DNA of 31,736 nt, from NCBI GenBank assembly GCA_900768675.1, contig CAAGDT010000188.1, forward strand, positions 1-31,736, given 5' to 3'. The stretch comes from Oscillospiraceae bacterium (lineage in GTDB: Bacteria; Bacillota; Clostridia; Oscillospirales; Ruminococcaceae). The notes beneath the pieces are model-generated. The model was given only the letters and a program-made list of their open reading frames with translations, searched no databases and was not told where the DNA came from. Of this stretch, positions 1 to 7,791 are shown one piece after another. Each line of letters opens with the position of its first letter. The first letter of the stretch is position 1. Both the position numbers and the translations under genes were made by a program.

Positions 1-16
1 TGTGCTCTTCCGATCT
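1..16. other. Illumina adapter remnant, not genomic
   Basis: The first 16 bases, TGTGCTCTTCCGATCT, equal the 3' end of the standard Illumina TruSeq read-2 adapter. They directly abut a tRNA gene that is cut in its anticodon loop. This is library sequence left on a contig end and should be trimmed. Confidence 0.95.
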
Positions 17-50
17 AAATCAGCTGCTCTACCAACTGAGCTACACCAGC
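17..50 (-). tRNA. Partial tRNA-Thr, probably anticodon TGT (5' half only)
   Basis: Read on the minus strand this gives a 7-base acceptor strand GCTGGTG, the TA linker, a D-arm GCTC-AGTTGGTA-GAGC, and an anticodon stem GCTGA followed by TTT, where the sequence meets the adapter. The 5' half resembles Firmicutes tRNA-Thr(TGT), and a T at position 34 fits a TNN anticodon. The anticodon itself is lost, so the identity is inferred. The 3' half lies beyond the contig end. Confidence 0.8.
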
Positions 51-160
51 TTTTTAAGACTTGATTATTATAACACAGTTTTCAGAGCTTGTCAATAGTT
101 TTTTTGAAATTTGACAGAATTTGCCGAAAAATCTGAAATCAGGGCGATTGTAAGCATTAT

Positions 161-189
161 TTGACAATCACAGCAAATCATAGTATAAT
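161..189 (+). promoter_or_regulatory. Housekeeping sigma promoter for the recD2 unit
   Basis: A perfect TTGACA (161-166) and TATAAT (184-189) are separated by 17 bases. Transcription would start near 196, leaving a leader of about 80 bases before the small membrane protein gene. Confidence 0.85.
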
Positions 190-211
190 ATAGTAGTTAT
201 ACCTGCGCTGT

Positions 212-289
212 CAGAACCTGCCCCAAACGCATATATTGATAATGGTACCTTGGCTTTTACCGAAAGGCGGTGGCTTTATGCAGGTTCTG
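212..289 (+). promoter_or_regulatory. Leader inverted repeat enclosing the ribosome binding site
   Basis: CAGAACCTGC (212-221) is the exact reverse complement of GCAGGTTCTG (280-289). The second copy starts at the last base of the ATG at 278. Inside the loop, ACCG (259-262) and CGGT (268-271) could form a small hairpin with AAAGG, part of the ribosome binding site, in its loop. The pairing is visible in the sequence; a regulatory role for translation is inference. Confidence 0.4.
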
Positions 290-448
290 TACTTTTTTGC
301 TGTTATATTTTTCGGAATTTTCGGTGCGGCTGTTTTTCTGCGGATAATTTACTGCGCCCTTGTTTCGCTGTGCTGCAGGAGATACACGGCAAGAAAATGC
401 GTTAGAATTGCCGAAAAGCCTCTGTCAAAGGAAAGGAATGATAAATAA
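278..448 (+). CDS. Small membrane protein, 56 aa, unrecognised
   Basis: The ATG at 278 has GAAAGGCGG seven bases upstream, better placed than the in-frame ATG at 236. The product begins with a hydrophobic stretch (about residues 2-30) rich in Phe, Val and Ile, which looks like one membrane segment, and continues with a basic, Cys-containing tail (CCRRYTARKC) that would lie in the cytoplasm. Its stop codon overlaps the recD2 start (TAATG), so the two are likely translationally coupled. I do not recognise a family. It may be a real small protein or mainly a translated leader for recD2. Confidence 0.55.
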   Translation: MQVLYFFAVIFFGIFGAAVFLRIIYCALVSLCCRRYTARKCVRIAEKPLSKERNDK

Positions 449-2658
449 TGCGGGAAAACCCCTCTGCCCTGGAAACTATCTGCGGAACAGCCGAGGAAAT
501 CATATATAAAAACTCCGAAAACGGCTACATAGTTATAACTCTCGACTGCGAGGGTTCTCCCCTTACTGCCGTGGGAAATCTGGGGGATATAGTTGAGGGA
601 GAGTCCCTTAAGCTTACCGGAAGCTATGTTTCCAACGCAAAGTACGGCCGCCAGTTCAAGGCGGTCGCCTGCGAAAGAACCCTGCCCACAACGGCGGAGG
701 AAATACGGCGATACCTGGGAAGCGGCATAATCAAGGGCGTAGGTCCTGCTATGGCGAAGAAAATCGTTGACGCATACGGAACCGAGTCACTTGAAATAAT
801 AGAAAACGACCCTATCCGTCTTGGTGAGCTTAACGGAATCACCGCAGACAAAGCCCTTTATATAGGCAACGAGTTCAAGCGGCTCTGCGGTATGAAGGTA
901 ATCGTTGAATTTCTCCAGAAATACGAAATCAGCCCCGTAACCGCTGCACTTGTGTGGCAGGAATACGAGGGTGACAGCATAAAGCTTGTAAAGGAAAACC
1001 CCTACCTGCTCTGCTGTAATGATTTTGAGGTTGATTTTTCTGTTGCAGACAGAATAGCCTTCGACCTTGGACTTTCTATGGAGAGTAAGAACCGCATAAA
1101 GGCGGGAATTGCCTATGTTCTGCGGGAAAACAGCTATGAGGGGCACACCTGCCTGCCAAAAAATAAGCTCAGCGAAATAGTGTGTCGGGTAATCAGAGTT
1201 TACGAGGACGATTTTGACAGCGCTCTTTATGAGGGCATCAGCGAGGGAATCTTTGCTGAGCTTGAAATGAATAACAGAGTCTATATTTTCCTGTCGGAGT
1301 ACTATACCGCCGAAACTTATATTGCAGAAAAAATAAGGATAATGCTTAAGCTTTCCGCACCTCTTGAAAAGGACTACTCGGAGGAAATTGACGGAGTAGA
1401 ATGGACTGAGGGGATACACTACGAGGTGCTTCAGCGGGCGGCTATCAACGCCGCTATGGGAAATAATCTGTTCATACTCACCGGCGGCCCCGGAACAGGT
1501 AAAACCACAACACTCAATGCAATTATCCAGCTTTGTAAATCCAAGCGGAAAAGGCTTCTTTTAGCCGCACCCACGGGCAGAGCGGCTAAGCGTATGTCCG
1601 ACCTTACAGGACAGCCTGCAAAGACCATTCACCGTATGCTTGAGGTTGACTTTTCCAAAAAATCGGGTAAGCTGAAATTCAAGCACAACGAGCTTAATCC
1701 CCTTTCCGCCGATGTTATAATAATCGACGAGATGTCAATGGTGGACGTGCTTTTGTTTGAGGCTCTTTTAAGGGCAGTAAAGCCTGAGTGCAAGCTTATT
1801 CTTGTTGGCGACTCCAACCAGCTTCCCAGCGTAGGCGCAGGAAATGTGCTGCGTGACCTTATAGCCACAGGTCTTATCCCCACGGTTGAGCTTAAGGAGA
1901 TTTTCAGACAGGCAGCCGAAAGCCTTATTATAACAAACGCCCACAGCATAGTAAGAGGAGAAATGCCAGAGCTTAACAACAGGAAAAAGGATTTCTTCTT
2001 TATGCCGACGGCAAGCGACGAGGACACCGCTGCAACCGTACTTGAACTTGCAAGAACAAGGCTCCCGAAATCCTACGGCTACTCCCCTATTGACGATATA
2101 CAGGTTTTATCCCCCACAAAAATGGGAACGGCAGGCACAAAGGAGCTTAATAAGGCACTTCAGCTCGCCCTTAATCCGCCTGCACGAAACAAAAAGGAAC
2201 TTAAATTCTTCGACGTTGCTTTCCGTACGGGCGACAAGGTTATGCAGATAAAGAACGACTATGACGTTGTATGGAAAAAGGGTGCGGAAAACGGAACGGG
2301 AATTTTTAACGGAGACATCGGGATTATAACTGATGTTGATACCCATAATAATGTCCTTTACATAGACTTTGACGGCAGGAATGCTGTTTACACATCGGAA
2401 ATGCTGAATAAGCTTGAGCACGCCTACGCTATAACAATCCACAAAAGTCAGGGCAGCGAGTACAAAGCGGTAATTATGCCGATTACTCTCTTTACACCCC
2501 AGCTTCTTTACAGAAATCTGCTTTACACGGGAGTTACCCGTGCAAAGGAAATACTTATTATTGTTGGCAGTCGTTCTGCGGTCACAGAAATGGTGGACAA
2601 CGACAAGAAAACAAGGCGGTATTCCTGCATAAGGCATTTGCTGAGCGAAAATGACTGA
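448..2658 (+). CDS. recD2: ATP-dependent DNA helicase RecD2 (RecD-like, superfamily 1B)
   Basis: At 736 aa this has the usual length of the RecD2 family, the RecD-like helicases found without RecBC. The N-terminal part (about 1-330) carries the helix-hairpin-helix-type region typical of RecD2. The helicase core shows Walker A GGPGTGKTT (346-354), the DE Walker B pair (427-428), GDSNQLPSVG (454-463), TIHKSQGSE (663-671) and a VTRA motif (696-699). RecD2 enzymes unwind DNA 5' to 3' and act in DNA repair and in limiting recombination at stalled forks in the cytoplasm. The start codon overlaps the stop of the small upstream gene. Transcription ends at a strong hairpin seven bases after the stop codon. 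Confidence 0.95.
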   Translation: MRENPSALETICGTAEEIIYKNSENGYIVITLDCEGSPLTAVGNLGDIVEGESLKLTGSYVSNAKYGRQFKAVACERTLPTTAEEIRRYLGSGIIKGVGPAMAKKIVDAYGTESLEIIENDPIRLGELNGITADKALYIGNEFKRLCGMKVIVEFLQKYEISPVTAALVWQEYEGDSIKLVKENPYLLCCNDFEVDFSVADRIAFDLGLSMESKNRIKAGIAYVLRENSYEGHTCLPKNKLSEIVCRVIRVYEDDFDSALYEGISEGIFAELEMNNRVYIFLSEYYTAETYIAEKIRIMLKLSAPLEKDYSEEIDGVEWTEGIHYEVLQRAAINAAMGNNLFILTGGPGTGKTTTLNAIIQLCKSKRKRLLLAAPTGRAAKRMSDLTGQPAKTIHRMLEVDFSKKSGKLKFKHNELNPLSADVIIIDEMSMVDVLLFEALLRAVKPECKLILVGDSNQLPSVGAGNVLRDLIATGLIPTVELKEIFRQAAESLIITNAHSIVRGEMPELNNRKKDFFFMPTASDEDTAATVLELARTRLPKSYGYSPIDDIQVLSPTKMGTAGTKELNKALQLALNPPARNKKELKFFDVAFRTGDKVMQIKNDYDVVWKKGAENGTGIFNGDIGIITDVDTHNNVLYIDFDGRNAVYTSEMLNKLEHAYAITIHKSQGSEYKAVIMPITLFTPQLLYRNLLYTGVTRAKEILIIVGSRSAVTEMVDNDKKTRRYSCIRHLLSEND

Positions 2659-2664
2659 GAACAA

Positions 2665-2689
2665 AAAGCTCCCGAAAAACGGGAGCTTT
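2665..2689. terminator. Bidirectional terminator between recD2 and the ligase gene
   Basis: AAAGCTCCCG (2665-2674), loop AAAAA, and CGGGAGCTTT (2680-2689) form a perfect 10-base-pair stem. A-rich and T-rich flanks on both sides suit termination of the two convergent genes. Confidence 0.85.
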
Positions 2690-2716
2690 GTTCTTGTATT
2701 CTGATTTTATGAACAA

Positions 2717-4024
2717 TCAGTGCAGCTTACGCTTGTCTATTACTCTTACAGCCTTACCCTCAACTCTCGGTATGCTCTTAGGCTCAACAAGAGTGATTTT
2801 CGGAGAAATTCCGAGAGTGGACTCAATAGCGCTCTTTATCTGTCTCTCTGCGGCGCTGATGTCCTTCATTGTATCAGAGAACATTTCCTCGGTAAGCTCA
2901 ATTTTTACTTCAAAGGTGTCAACATTGTTTACACGGTCAACCACAATCTGATAGAAAGGAGCAGTATTTCCGAAGGAAAGAAGAACGCTTTCAATCTGGG
3001 TCGGGAATACGTTTACGCCTCTGATGATAAGCATATCGTCGGAGCGGCCTCTGGGCTTAAGCATCTTTACAAGTGTTCTTCCGCAGGAGCAGGGCTTTCT
3101 TGAAAGTACTCCAATGTCACGGGTTCTGTAACGGATAAGGGGGAACGCCTCCTTGGTTATGCAGGTGAACACAAGCTCGCCCTGTTCGCCCTCGGGAAGA
3201 ACTTCTCCCGTATCCGGGTCGATTGTTTCAACGATAAAGTTGTCCTCGTTTATGTGCATTCCTGTCTGTTCTTCACATTCAAATGCAACACCGGGTCCAA
3301 CAACCTCGGTAAGACCGTATATGTCAAGCGCCTTTAAGCCAAGCTTGCTCTCGATATCCTTACGCATTTCCTCTGTCCAGGGTTCTGCACCGAAAAGACC
3401 TGCCTTAAGCTTGATGTCGTCCTTTGTAATTCCCTCTTCCTCCATTGTTTCCGCAAGGTAAAGGGCGTAGGAAGGAGTACAGCAGATAACCGTGGAGCCG
3501 AAATCCTTTATAATGTTAATCTGGCGCTTGGTGTTGCCGGTAGAAACAGGAATAACCGTCATTCCTATCTTTTCTGCGCCGCCATGAAGTCCTAAGCCGC
3601 CTGTAAAAAGTCCGTAGCCGTAGGAAACGTGCATAAAGTCCTTTTCATCTGCGCCTGCTGCGGTAAGAGCTCTCGCACAGCACTCCGCCCACATATCAAG
3701 GTCGTTCTGGGTGTAGCCTACAACAATCTGCTTACCAGTTGTTCCTGAGGAAGCGTGCAGACGCACAACCTTATCCATAGGAACCGCAAACATACCGTAG
3801 GGGTATGTATCACGAAGGTCCTGCTTGTAGGTAAAGGGCAGCTTCTTGAGGTCATCAACTGTTCTGATGTCCTCGGGCTTTACACCTGCTGCGTCCATTC
3901 GCTCCCTGTAAAGAGGAACGTTCTCGTAAACTCTCTTTACCGTTTTTGACAGACGGAAGCTTTGCAGAGCCTGCATTTCATAAAGCTCTGCGCACTCCAT
4001 ATCCTTGTTCCAGTATTTTGCCAT
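2717..4024 (-). CDS. Phenylacetate--CoA ligase family protein (PaaK type)
   Basis: The product is 435 aa, the usual size of PaaK-type adenylate-forming ligases, which activate an aryl-acid with ATP and join it to coenzyme A. The nucleotide-binding loop SSGTTGK lies near residues 92-98, the motif YGLTE in the middle, and YRTRDIG near the start of the C-terminal ligase domain. The ATG at 4024 is chosen because GGAAAGGAAAGAG precedes it; an in-frame upstream ATG at 4060 lacks such a site. In gut Clostridia such enzymes often serve aromatic amino acid fermentation with indolepyruvate oxidoreductase, but no such partner, and no aerobic paa gene, is present here. It is the last gene of a minus-strand cluster after the Bmp lipoprotein and the receiver-like protein. 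The substrate is therefore unknown. Confidence 0.88.
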   Translation of the reverse strand: MAKYWNKDMECAELYEMQALQSFRLSKTVKRVYENVPLYRERMDAAGVKPEDIRTVDDLKKLPFTYKQDLRDTYPYGMFAVPMDKVVRLHASSGTTGKQIVVGYTQNDLDMWAECCARALTAAGADEKDFMHVSYGYGLFTGGLGLHGGAEKIGMTVIPVSTGNTKRQINIIKDFGSTVICCTPSYALYLAETMEEEGITKDDIKLKAGLFGAEPWTEEMRKDIESKLGLKALDIYGLTEVVGPGVAFECEEQTGMHINEDNFIVETIDPDTGEVLPEGEQGELVFTCITKEAFPLIRYRTRDIGVLSRKPCSCGRTLVKMLKPRGRSDDMLIIRGVNVFPTQIESVLLSFGNTAPFYQIVVDRVNNVDTFEVKIELTEEMFSDTMKDISAAERQIKSAIESTLGISPKITLVEPKSIPRVEGKAVRVIDKRKLH

Positions 4025-4094
4025 ATCTCTTTCCTTTCCTGAGCAAGCCGATTCTGGCATGCTCTGCTGTTATTCAAGCGGCTTAGCCGCAATT

Positions 4095-4928
4095 TTACGA
4101 GTTTTCCGCAGCTTTGAATATCTTACGTCCGAGAGTAAAATATTCCTTATTTACATCAGCGGTGAACAAAGGCTTTTTTATAATGCTTTTACTGCGGATT
4201 TGTCCTGCGTACCCGCTGTCAAGCATAATATAAGGTATTTTAGCAAATTCCTCCCCCGAATAAATGCTGTTAACGGCTTTTTCCGTAAGGCTTATATCGG
4301 GGCAGTCGGATATTACTATAATATCGGGGAAAATCATACGATTTCTCATATATCTGAGGGAGTTTATGCGCAGGTCGGCAAGAGTAAGTCGGCAGCCACG
4401 GTGTGAAGAATCAGGGTATTTTGCCACTGCGTCCTCGCAAAGCGCCAGCAGTCTCTCATCTACGGCAAGAACAAGAATGTGCAGAGGCTTCTGCTCCGCC
4501 GAGGAGGAAACCCTTTCTCTGATCTGACGGAAACGCTCCTCGTGCTCCTGCCGTACAAGAGAAATATCCTGCCTCAGCTTCTTCTCCTCCAGATGCACTA
4601 CGGGCGTCTCCCCCGCCATTTTCAGAACGGCGCTGTACTGAGCGTCGCTTCCGATTACACAAAGCCTTGCATTGAAGCCTATCGAATAGCCGAAAACATC
4701 GCTGAAATCCTTTAAAGAGGAACGCTCCCCTTTTCTGAATACTATGTATACTGCTCTCGGACAGAAGCGGGTAAGACTTTTTGCGATTTTGTCCGATTCC
4801 ATAGGGCAGTACTGCGTTTTTACATTTTTATGAGCGCAGGCGGCAAGCGCGCTGCAATGCTCGCTGTCGCTTCCTATAAAAAGTATATTAAGGGGAAGCT
4901 TTTTAGAGGTTTCTTTCTTATTTCCCAT
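4095..4928 (-). CDS. Unrecognised protein, two receiver-like alpha/beta domains
   Basis: The product is 277 aa. I do not recognise a family. It appears to contain two Rossmann-like halves: the first starts at LNILFIGSD (about residue 12) and the second at LHILVLAVDE (about residue 149), each a beta strand followed by acidic residues, as in response regulator receiver domains. They are joined by a charged, probably helical linker (EEKKLRQDISLVRQEHEERF). The second half has PDIIVISD, at the place of the phospho-acceptor strand, and a late KKP, like the conserved Lys-Pro of receivers. There is no DNA-binding output domain. The ATG at 4928 begins one base after the TGA of the upstream lipoprotein gene (TGATATG), so coupled expression is likely. 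A receiver-like sensor or scaffold is only an inference. Confidence 0.6.
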   Translation of the reverse strand: MGNKKETSKKLPLNILFIGSDSEHCSALAACAHKNVKTQYCPMESDKIAKSLTRFCPRAVYIVFRKGERSSLKDFSDVFGYSIGFNARLCVIGSDAQYSAVLKMAGETPVVHLEEKKLRQDISLVRQEHEERFRQIRERVSSSAEQKPLHILVLAVDERLLALCEDAVAKYPDSSHRGCRLTLADLRINSLRYMRNRMIFPDIIVISDCPDISLTEKAVNSIYSGEEFAKIPYIMLDSGYAGQIRSKSIIKKPLFTADVNKEYFTLGRKIFKAAENS

Positions 4929-4929
4929 A

Positions 4930-6162
4930 TCATTCTTTAACTGTAAGATTTCCCGGAACAGGGTCCTGTGTAACATGGGTAAAGTTGCCCACAGAGCGTA
5001 TTCCCTGCACCAGCCAGTCTATTTTAAGTATATTGTCAAAGGTCATGGTCTGTCCCTTTTCAACCATTATGTTATTGTCCCTGTCCTTTATTTCACCGGA
5101 AAAGACGCTTGCCTTTCCGCTTTTTACATATTCGTAGAACTTATTGCTGATTGTATCAGTTCCTTCGCGGCAGTCCGGACTGAAGTTTATAAGTCTTACG
5201 CCTCCGGTTGCAATATCGCCGTTGCTTACGCCTGAAATGTAAACATCATTCTGAATAGAGCGTATCTCGTCCACAAGATAGGTGCTGAAATTGAAGAAAA
5301 AGCCTGTAAGATAATTTTCGGGAGCAAGCTCCGGTATATCGCAGGAATTTGCAATTACCTTTATTCCAAGTTCATTACAATACTCAATCGGATAATCCGT
5401 TGAGGTATAGGACATAATCACATCGCAGCCCTGTGAAACAAGGTCGTCCACTGCTTCCTTTATCTTATCGTTATCGTCCGACCATACCCAGTTAAGCCGC
5501 ACATCGGTCTTTACTCCCCAGATTTCTGTTGCGCCAAGAGTAAAGCCGTTCACAACGCCGTAGGTGTTGTACTCGCTGGGGTCTGCAACAACTCCGATGA
5601 CGTTGGTGTCTGTATTATAAGCTGCGGCAATTCCGCAGACAGCGGCGGTCTGGTAAAGCTTTCCGCCGAAGCCGGACATATTTCCGCCCGAGCTTCCTCC
5701 GCCGAAGTTGAAGAAATATGTATCCGTTGCAGCTTTTGCCTCTTTGGTTATGGAGTTGGCAAAACGGGGACTGCATGAAACTATAATGTTGCAGCCCTCC
5801 TCCTTAAGAGCATTTACCGCTTCGGGAACGTCAGCAACAAGAGCGCCCTCTATATAACAGGTATCAATTGCAAGGTTCTTTTCAATCTGCTGTCTTGCAT
5901 TTTCAAAAATCTTGTTGGTAGCGCCTTTAGAAACCTCGTTGTTGTATAAGAATCCCACCTTATATACGTTTTTTTCCTCTTCAACCGGCTCGGTAACGGG
6001 ATTTCCGCTTTCGTCTGTAACAGGAGAACCGCTTTCGTCGGTGACTACTACTGTTTCAACAGTTTCCGAGGTGCTTACCTCAGGCTTCCCGCCGTCGCAG
6101 CCTGCAACAAAAAGCATTATAAGCGCAACAGCACCCGCCTTTACTTTGTCGGAAAATTTCAT
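4930..6162 (-). CDS. Bmp-family substrate-binding lipoprotein
   Basis: The product is 410 aa with a lipoprotein signal: basic start, hydrophobic core and lipobox VAGC with Cys22 as the lipid attachment site. A Thr/Glu-rich linker follows with the repeat VTDESG (SPVTDESGNPVTEPVEEE), which would lift the domain off the membrane. From about residue 62 (YKVGFLYNN) the protein matches the pattern of basic membrane protein (BMP/Med) binding proteins, which in studied members bind purine nucleosides for ABC import. Start choice: the ATG at 6162 has AAAGGAA ten bases upstream. No ABC permease or ATPase gene lies nearby, which is unusual for this family, and the following genes are a receiver-like protein and an acyl-CoA ligase. 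It may act as a sensor or serve a transporter encoded elsewhere. Confidence 0.85.
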   Translation of the reverse strand: MKFSDKVKAGAVALIMLFVAGCDGGKPEVSTSETVETVVVTDESGSPVTDESGNPVTEPVEEEKNVYKVGFLYNNEVSKGATNKIFENARQQIEKNLAIDTCYIEGALVADVPEAVNALKEEGCNIIVSCSPRFANSITKEAKAATDTYFFNFGGGSSGGNMSGFGGKLYQTAAVCGIAAAYNTDTNVIGVVADPSEYNTYGVVNGFTLGATEIWGVKTDVRLNWVWSDDNDKIKEAVDDLVSQGCDVIMSYTSTDYPIEYCNELGIKVIANSCDIPELAPENYLTGFFFNFSTYLVDEIRSIQNDVYISGVSNGDIATGGVRLINFSPDCREGTDTISNKFYEYVKSGKASVFSGEIKDRDNNIMVEKGQTMTFDNILKIDWLVQGIRSVGNFTHVTQDPVPGNLTVKE

Positions 6163-6258
6163 TTTTCGACCATTCCTTTCTATATTGAAGCACAGAAACG
6201 GCAAGCTTTCAGACTGCTCTTACGTCAAACCGCCCCATATTGTACGCATATTTTTTCT

Positions 6259-6287
6259 ATTATAACATATTATTTTAAAAAAATCAC
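6259..6287 (-). promoter_or_regulatory. Candidate promoter for the lipoprotein cluster
   Basis: On the minus strand a TATAAT (6264-6259) lies 17 bases after a weak -35, GTGATT (6287-6282). The stretch 6240-6360 is very A/T-rich and holds divergent promoters for this cluster and for the foldase gene. Confidence 0.5.
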
Positions 6288-6326
6288 CACTTTTTTTAAA
6301 AAACACATAATTTTTTTAAAATTTTT

Positions 6327-6355
6327 TTGCTTTTTTCATTAAATTGTGTTATACT
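6327..6355 (+). promoter_or_regulatory. Promoter for the PrsA-like gene
   Basis: TTGCTT (6327-6332) and TATACT (6350-6355) are 17 bases apart. The start codon is about 35 bases downstream. Confidence 0.65.
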
Positions 6356-6389
6356 TAGAAAAAATTATGCAAAAGAAAGGATACAAGAA

Positions 6390-7718
6390 ATGAAAAAAGC
6401 TCTTGCGGTAATCGCCGCAGCTATAATTGTACTGACAACGGCAGGCTGCTCCGGCAAGACGGAGGAAAACACGGCTCCGGGCGGAGCGAATACTGCCACA
6501 ACGGAAAAAGGAACAGCAGAGATTAATTCCAACCGCTTTCCGGAGTGGAACAGTATTGACAGGAATAAGGTGGTTGCAAGCGTAGACGGTGCAGACAGCA
6601 GTCATTTTGACATCACATTCGGCGATTTTTACAGAGAATACCTTTATTATCTTGTTTCATACGGAATTACAGACGATATGTCCGAGGAAAGCAAGGAGGA
6701 ATGTGAAACCTATCGGGATGATATTATAACGTACCTCACTTTTGAGCGGATTTTCCTGTATGAGGCGGAAAACACCTACGGCTGCGGCGAAAAGCAGCTT
6801 ACGGAAGAGGATTTAAAGACTATCAGGGATAACGCAGACGCGGTTTATGAAACCTGGTGCGGTAATTATTATTCGTCGGCAGCTGAAATGCTTGGTACGG
6901 AAGCTTCTGATGAAGCAATTGACAAAAAATGTGAGGAGCTGCTTAAGGCGGACCTTGCGGAGTGCGGGCTTACCGAAGAAATCTTCTATGAATGGGAGAA
7001 AAACGACTATATTCAGCAGCTTCTCGGTGAAAAGATATGTGAGGGAGTAACCGCAACCGACGAGGAAACTGATGAAATGTATAACGAATATGTGGCTGCG
7101 GCAAAGGAGCTTTACGAAAGCGATAAGGCTGAATTTGAGCAGAGCGCTCTCTACAACTCTCTTTATGCTCCCGAGGGCGCAAGAAAAGCAGACCATATTC
7201 TTGTTGAATTCAGCGGCGAAACAATAGACGCAATTCTTGAAGCAAGAGACGCAGGAAATGACGAGGAGGCTCAGAAGCTTATTGACGAGGCTAATAATAC
7301 GGTTTCGGACAAGGTTCAGGAAATCTCGGCTCTTATTAAGGAAGGCAAAAGCTTTGATGACCTGAAGTCAGCCTATAATGCAGACGGAGAAGTAACTCCT
7401 TTTACAGTAATTCCCGACTCTACTCTCTGCCCCGTGGAATATACAAAGGCGCTTTATGCTCTTGAAAATGCAGGAGATATTTCCGAGCCTGTTGTAAGCG
7501 ATTACGGCTTCTATTTTATCCGCTACTGCGGCGAGGCTGTTATTACCGAGGAGGAAATCTATAACACAAAAATTGATATGAAGGAATATCTTATTCAGAG
7601 AAATCAGCAGCAGGCGCTTAACGATGTATATATGGAATGGCTGGAAAAATATCCCTATGATATAGATTATGAGCTGCTGAAGATTGACCCCGATAATGAG
7701 GAAGAAGAGACTGAATGA
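6390..7718 (+). CDS. PrsA/SurA-like peptidyl-prolyl isomerase lipoprotein
   Basis: The product is 442 aa. A lipoprotein signal (MKKALAVIAA start, lipobox TAGC, Cys20) places it on the outer face of the cell membrane. A helical, very acidic chaperone region (about 45-260) resembles the SurA/PrsA N-terminal fold. A parvulin-type rotamase domain follows: KADHILV near residue 265, a long helical insert, then SEPVVSDYGFYFIRY near 363-378. Such proteins help secreted proteins fold after export. It is longer than Bacillus PrsA (about 290 aa), mainly from the acidic helical part and the rotamase insert. ATG 6390 is chosen because AGAAAGG lies nine bases upstream; the reading frame extends further up without a suitable start. 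Confidence 0.82.
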   Translation: MKKALAVIAAAIIVLTTAGCSGKTEENTAPGGANTATTEKGTAEINSNRFPEWNSIDRNKVVASVDGADSSHFDITFGDFYREYLYYLVSYGITDDMSEESKEECETYRDDIITYLTFERIFLYEAENTYGCGEKQLTEEDLKTIRDNADAVYETWCGNYYSSAAEMLGTEASDEAIDKKCEELLKADLAECGLTEEIFYEWEKNDYIQQLLGEKICEGVTATDEETDEMYNEYVAAAKELYESDKAEFEQSALYNSLYAPEGARKADHILVEFSGETIDAILEARDAGNDEEAQKLIDEANNTVSDKVQEISALIKEGKSFDDLKSAYNADGEVTPFTVIPDSTLCPVEYTKALYALENAGDISEPVVSDYGFYFIRYCGEAVITEEEIYNTKIDMKEYLIQRNQQQALNDVYMEWLEKYPYDIDYELLKIDPDNEEEETE

Positions 7719-7791
7719 GCAGCTATGGCACTGTTCGCAGTTCTTTAATATATGAACATCTTGGTTAATTACGAAAGGAATGGTTATACTT

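Noticed and set aside
787..1419. Long minus-strand open frame (210 codons) inside recD2
   Set aside because: It is antisense to a well-supported helicase gene, has no ribosome binding site, and its translation has no recognisable domain.
2107..2664. Minus-strand open frame (185 codons) at the recD2 3' end
   Set aside because: It is antisense to conserved helicase motifs and spans the first arm region of the terminator, so it is a shadow frame.
2717..4024. Aerobic phenylacetate degradation operon
   Set aside because: Only a ligase-type gene is present; no paaABCDE or related genes lie nearby, and the window suggests an anaerobe.
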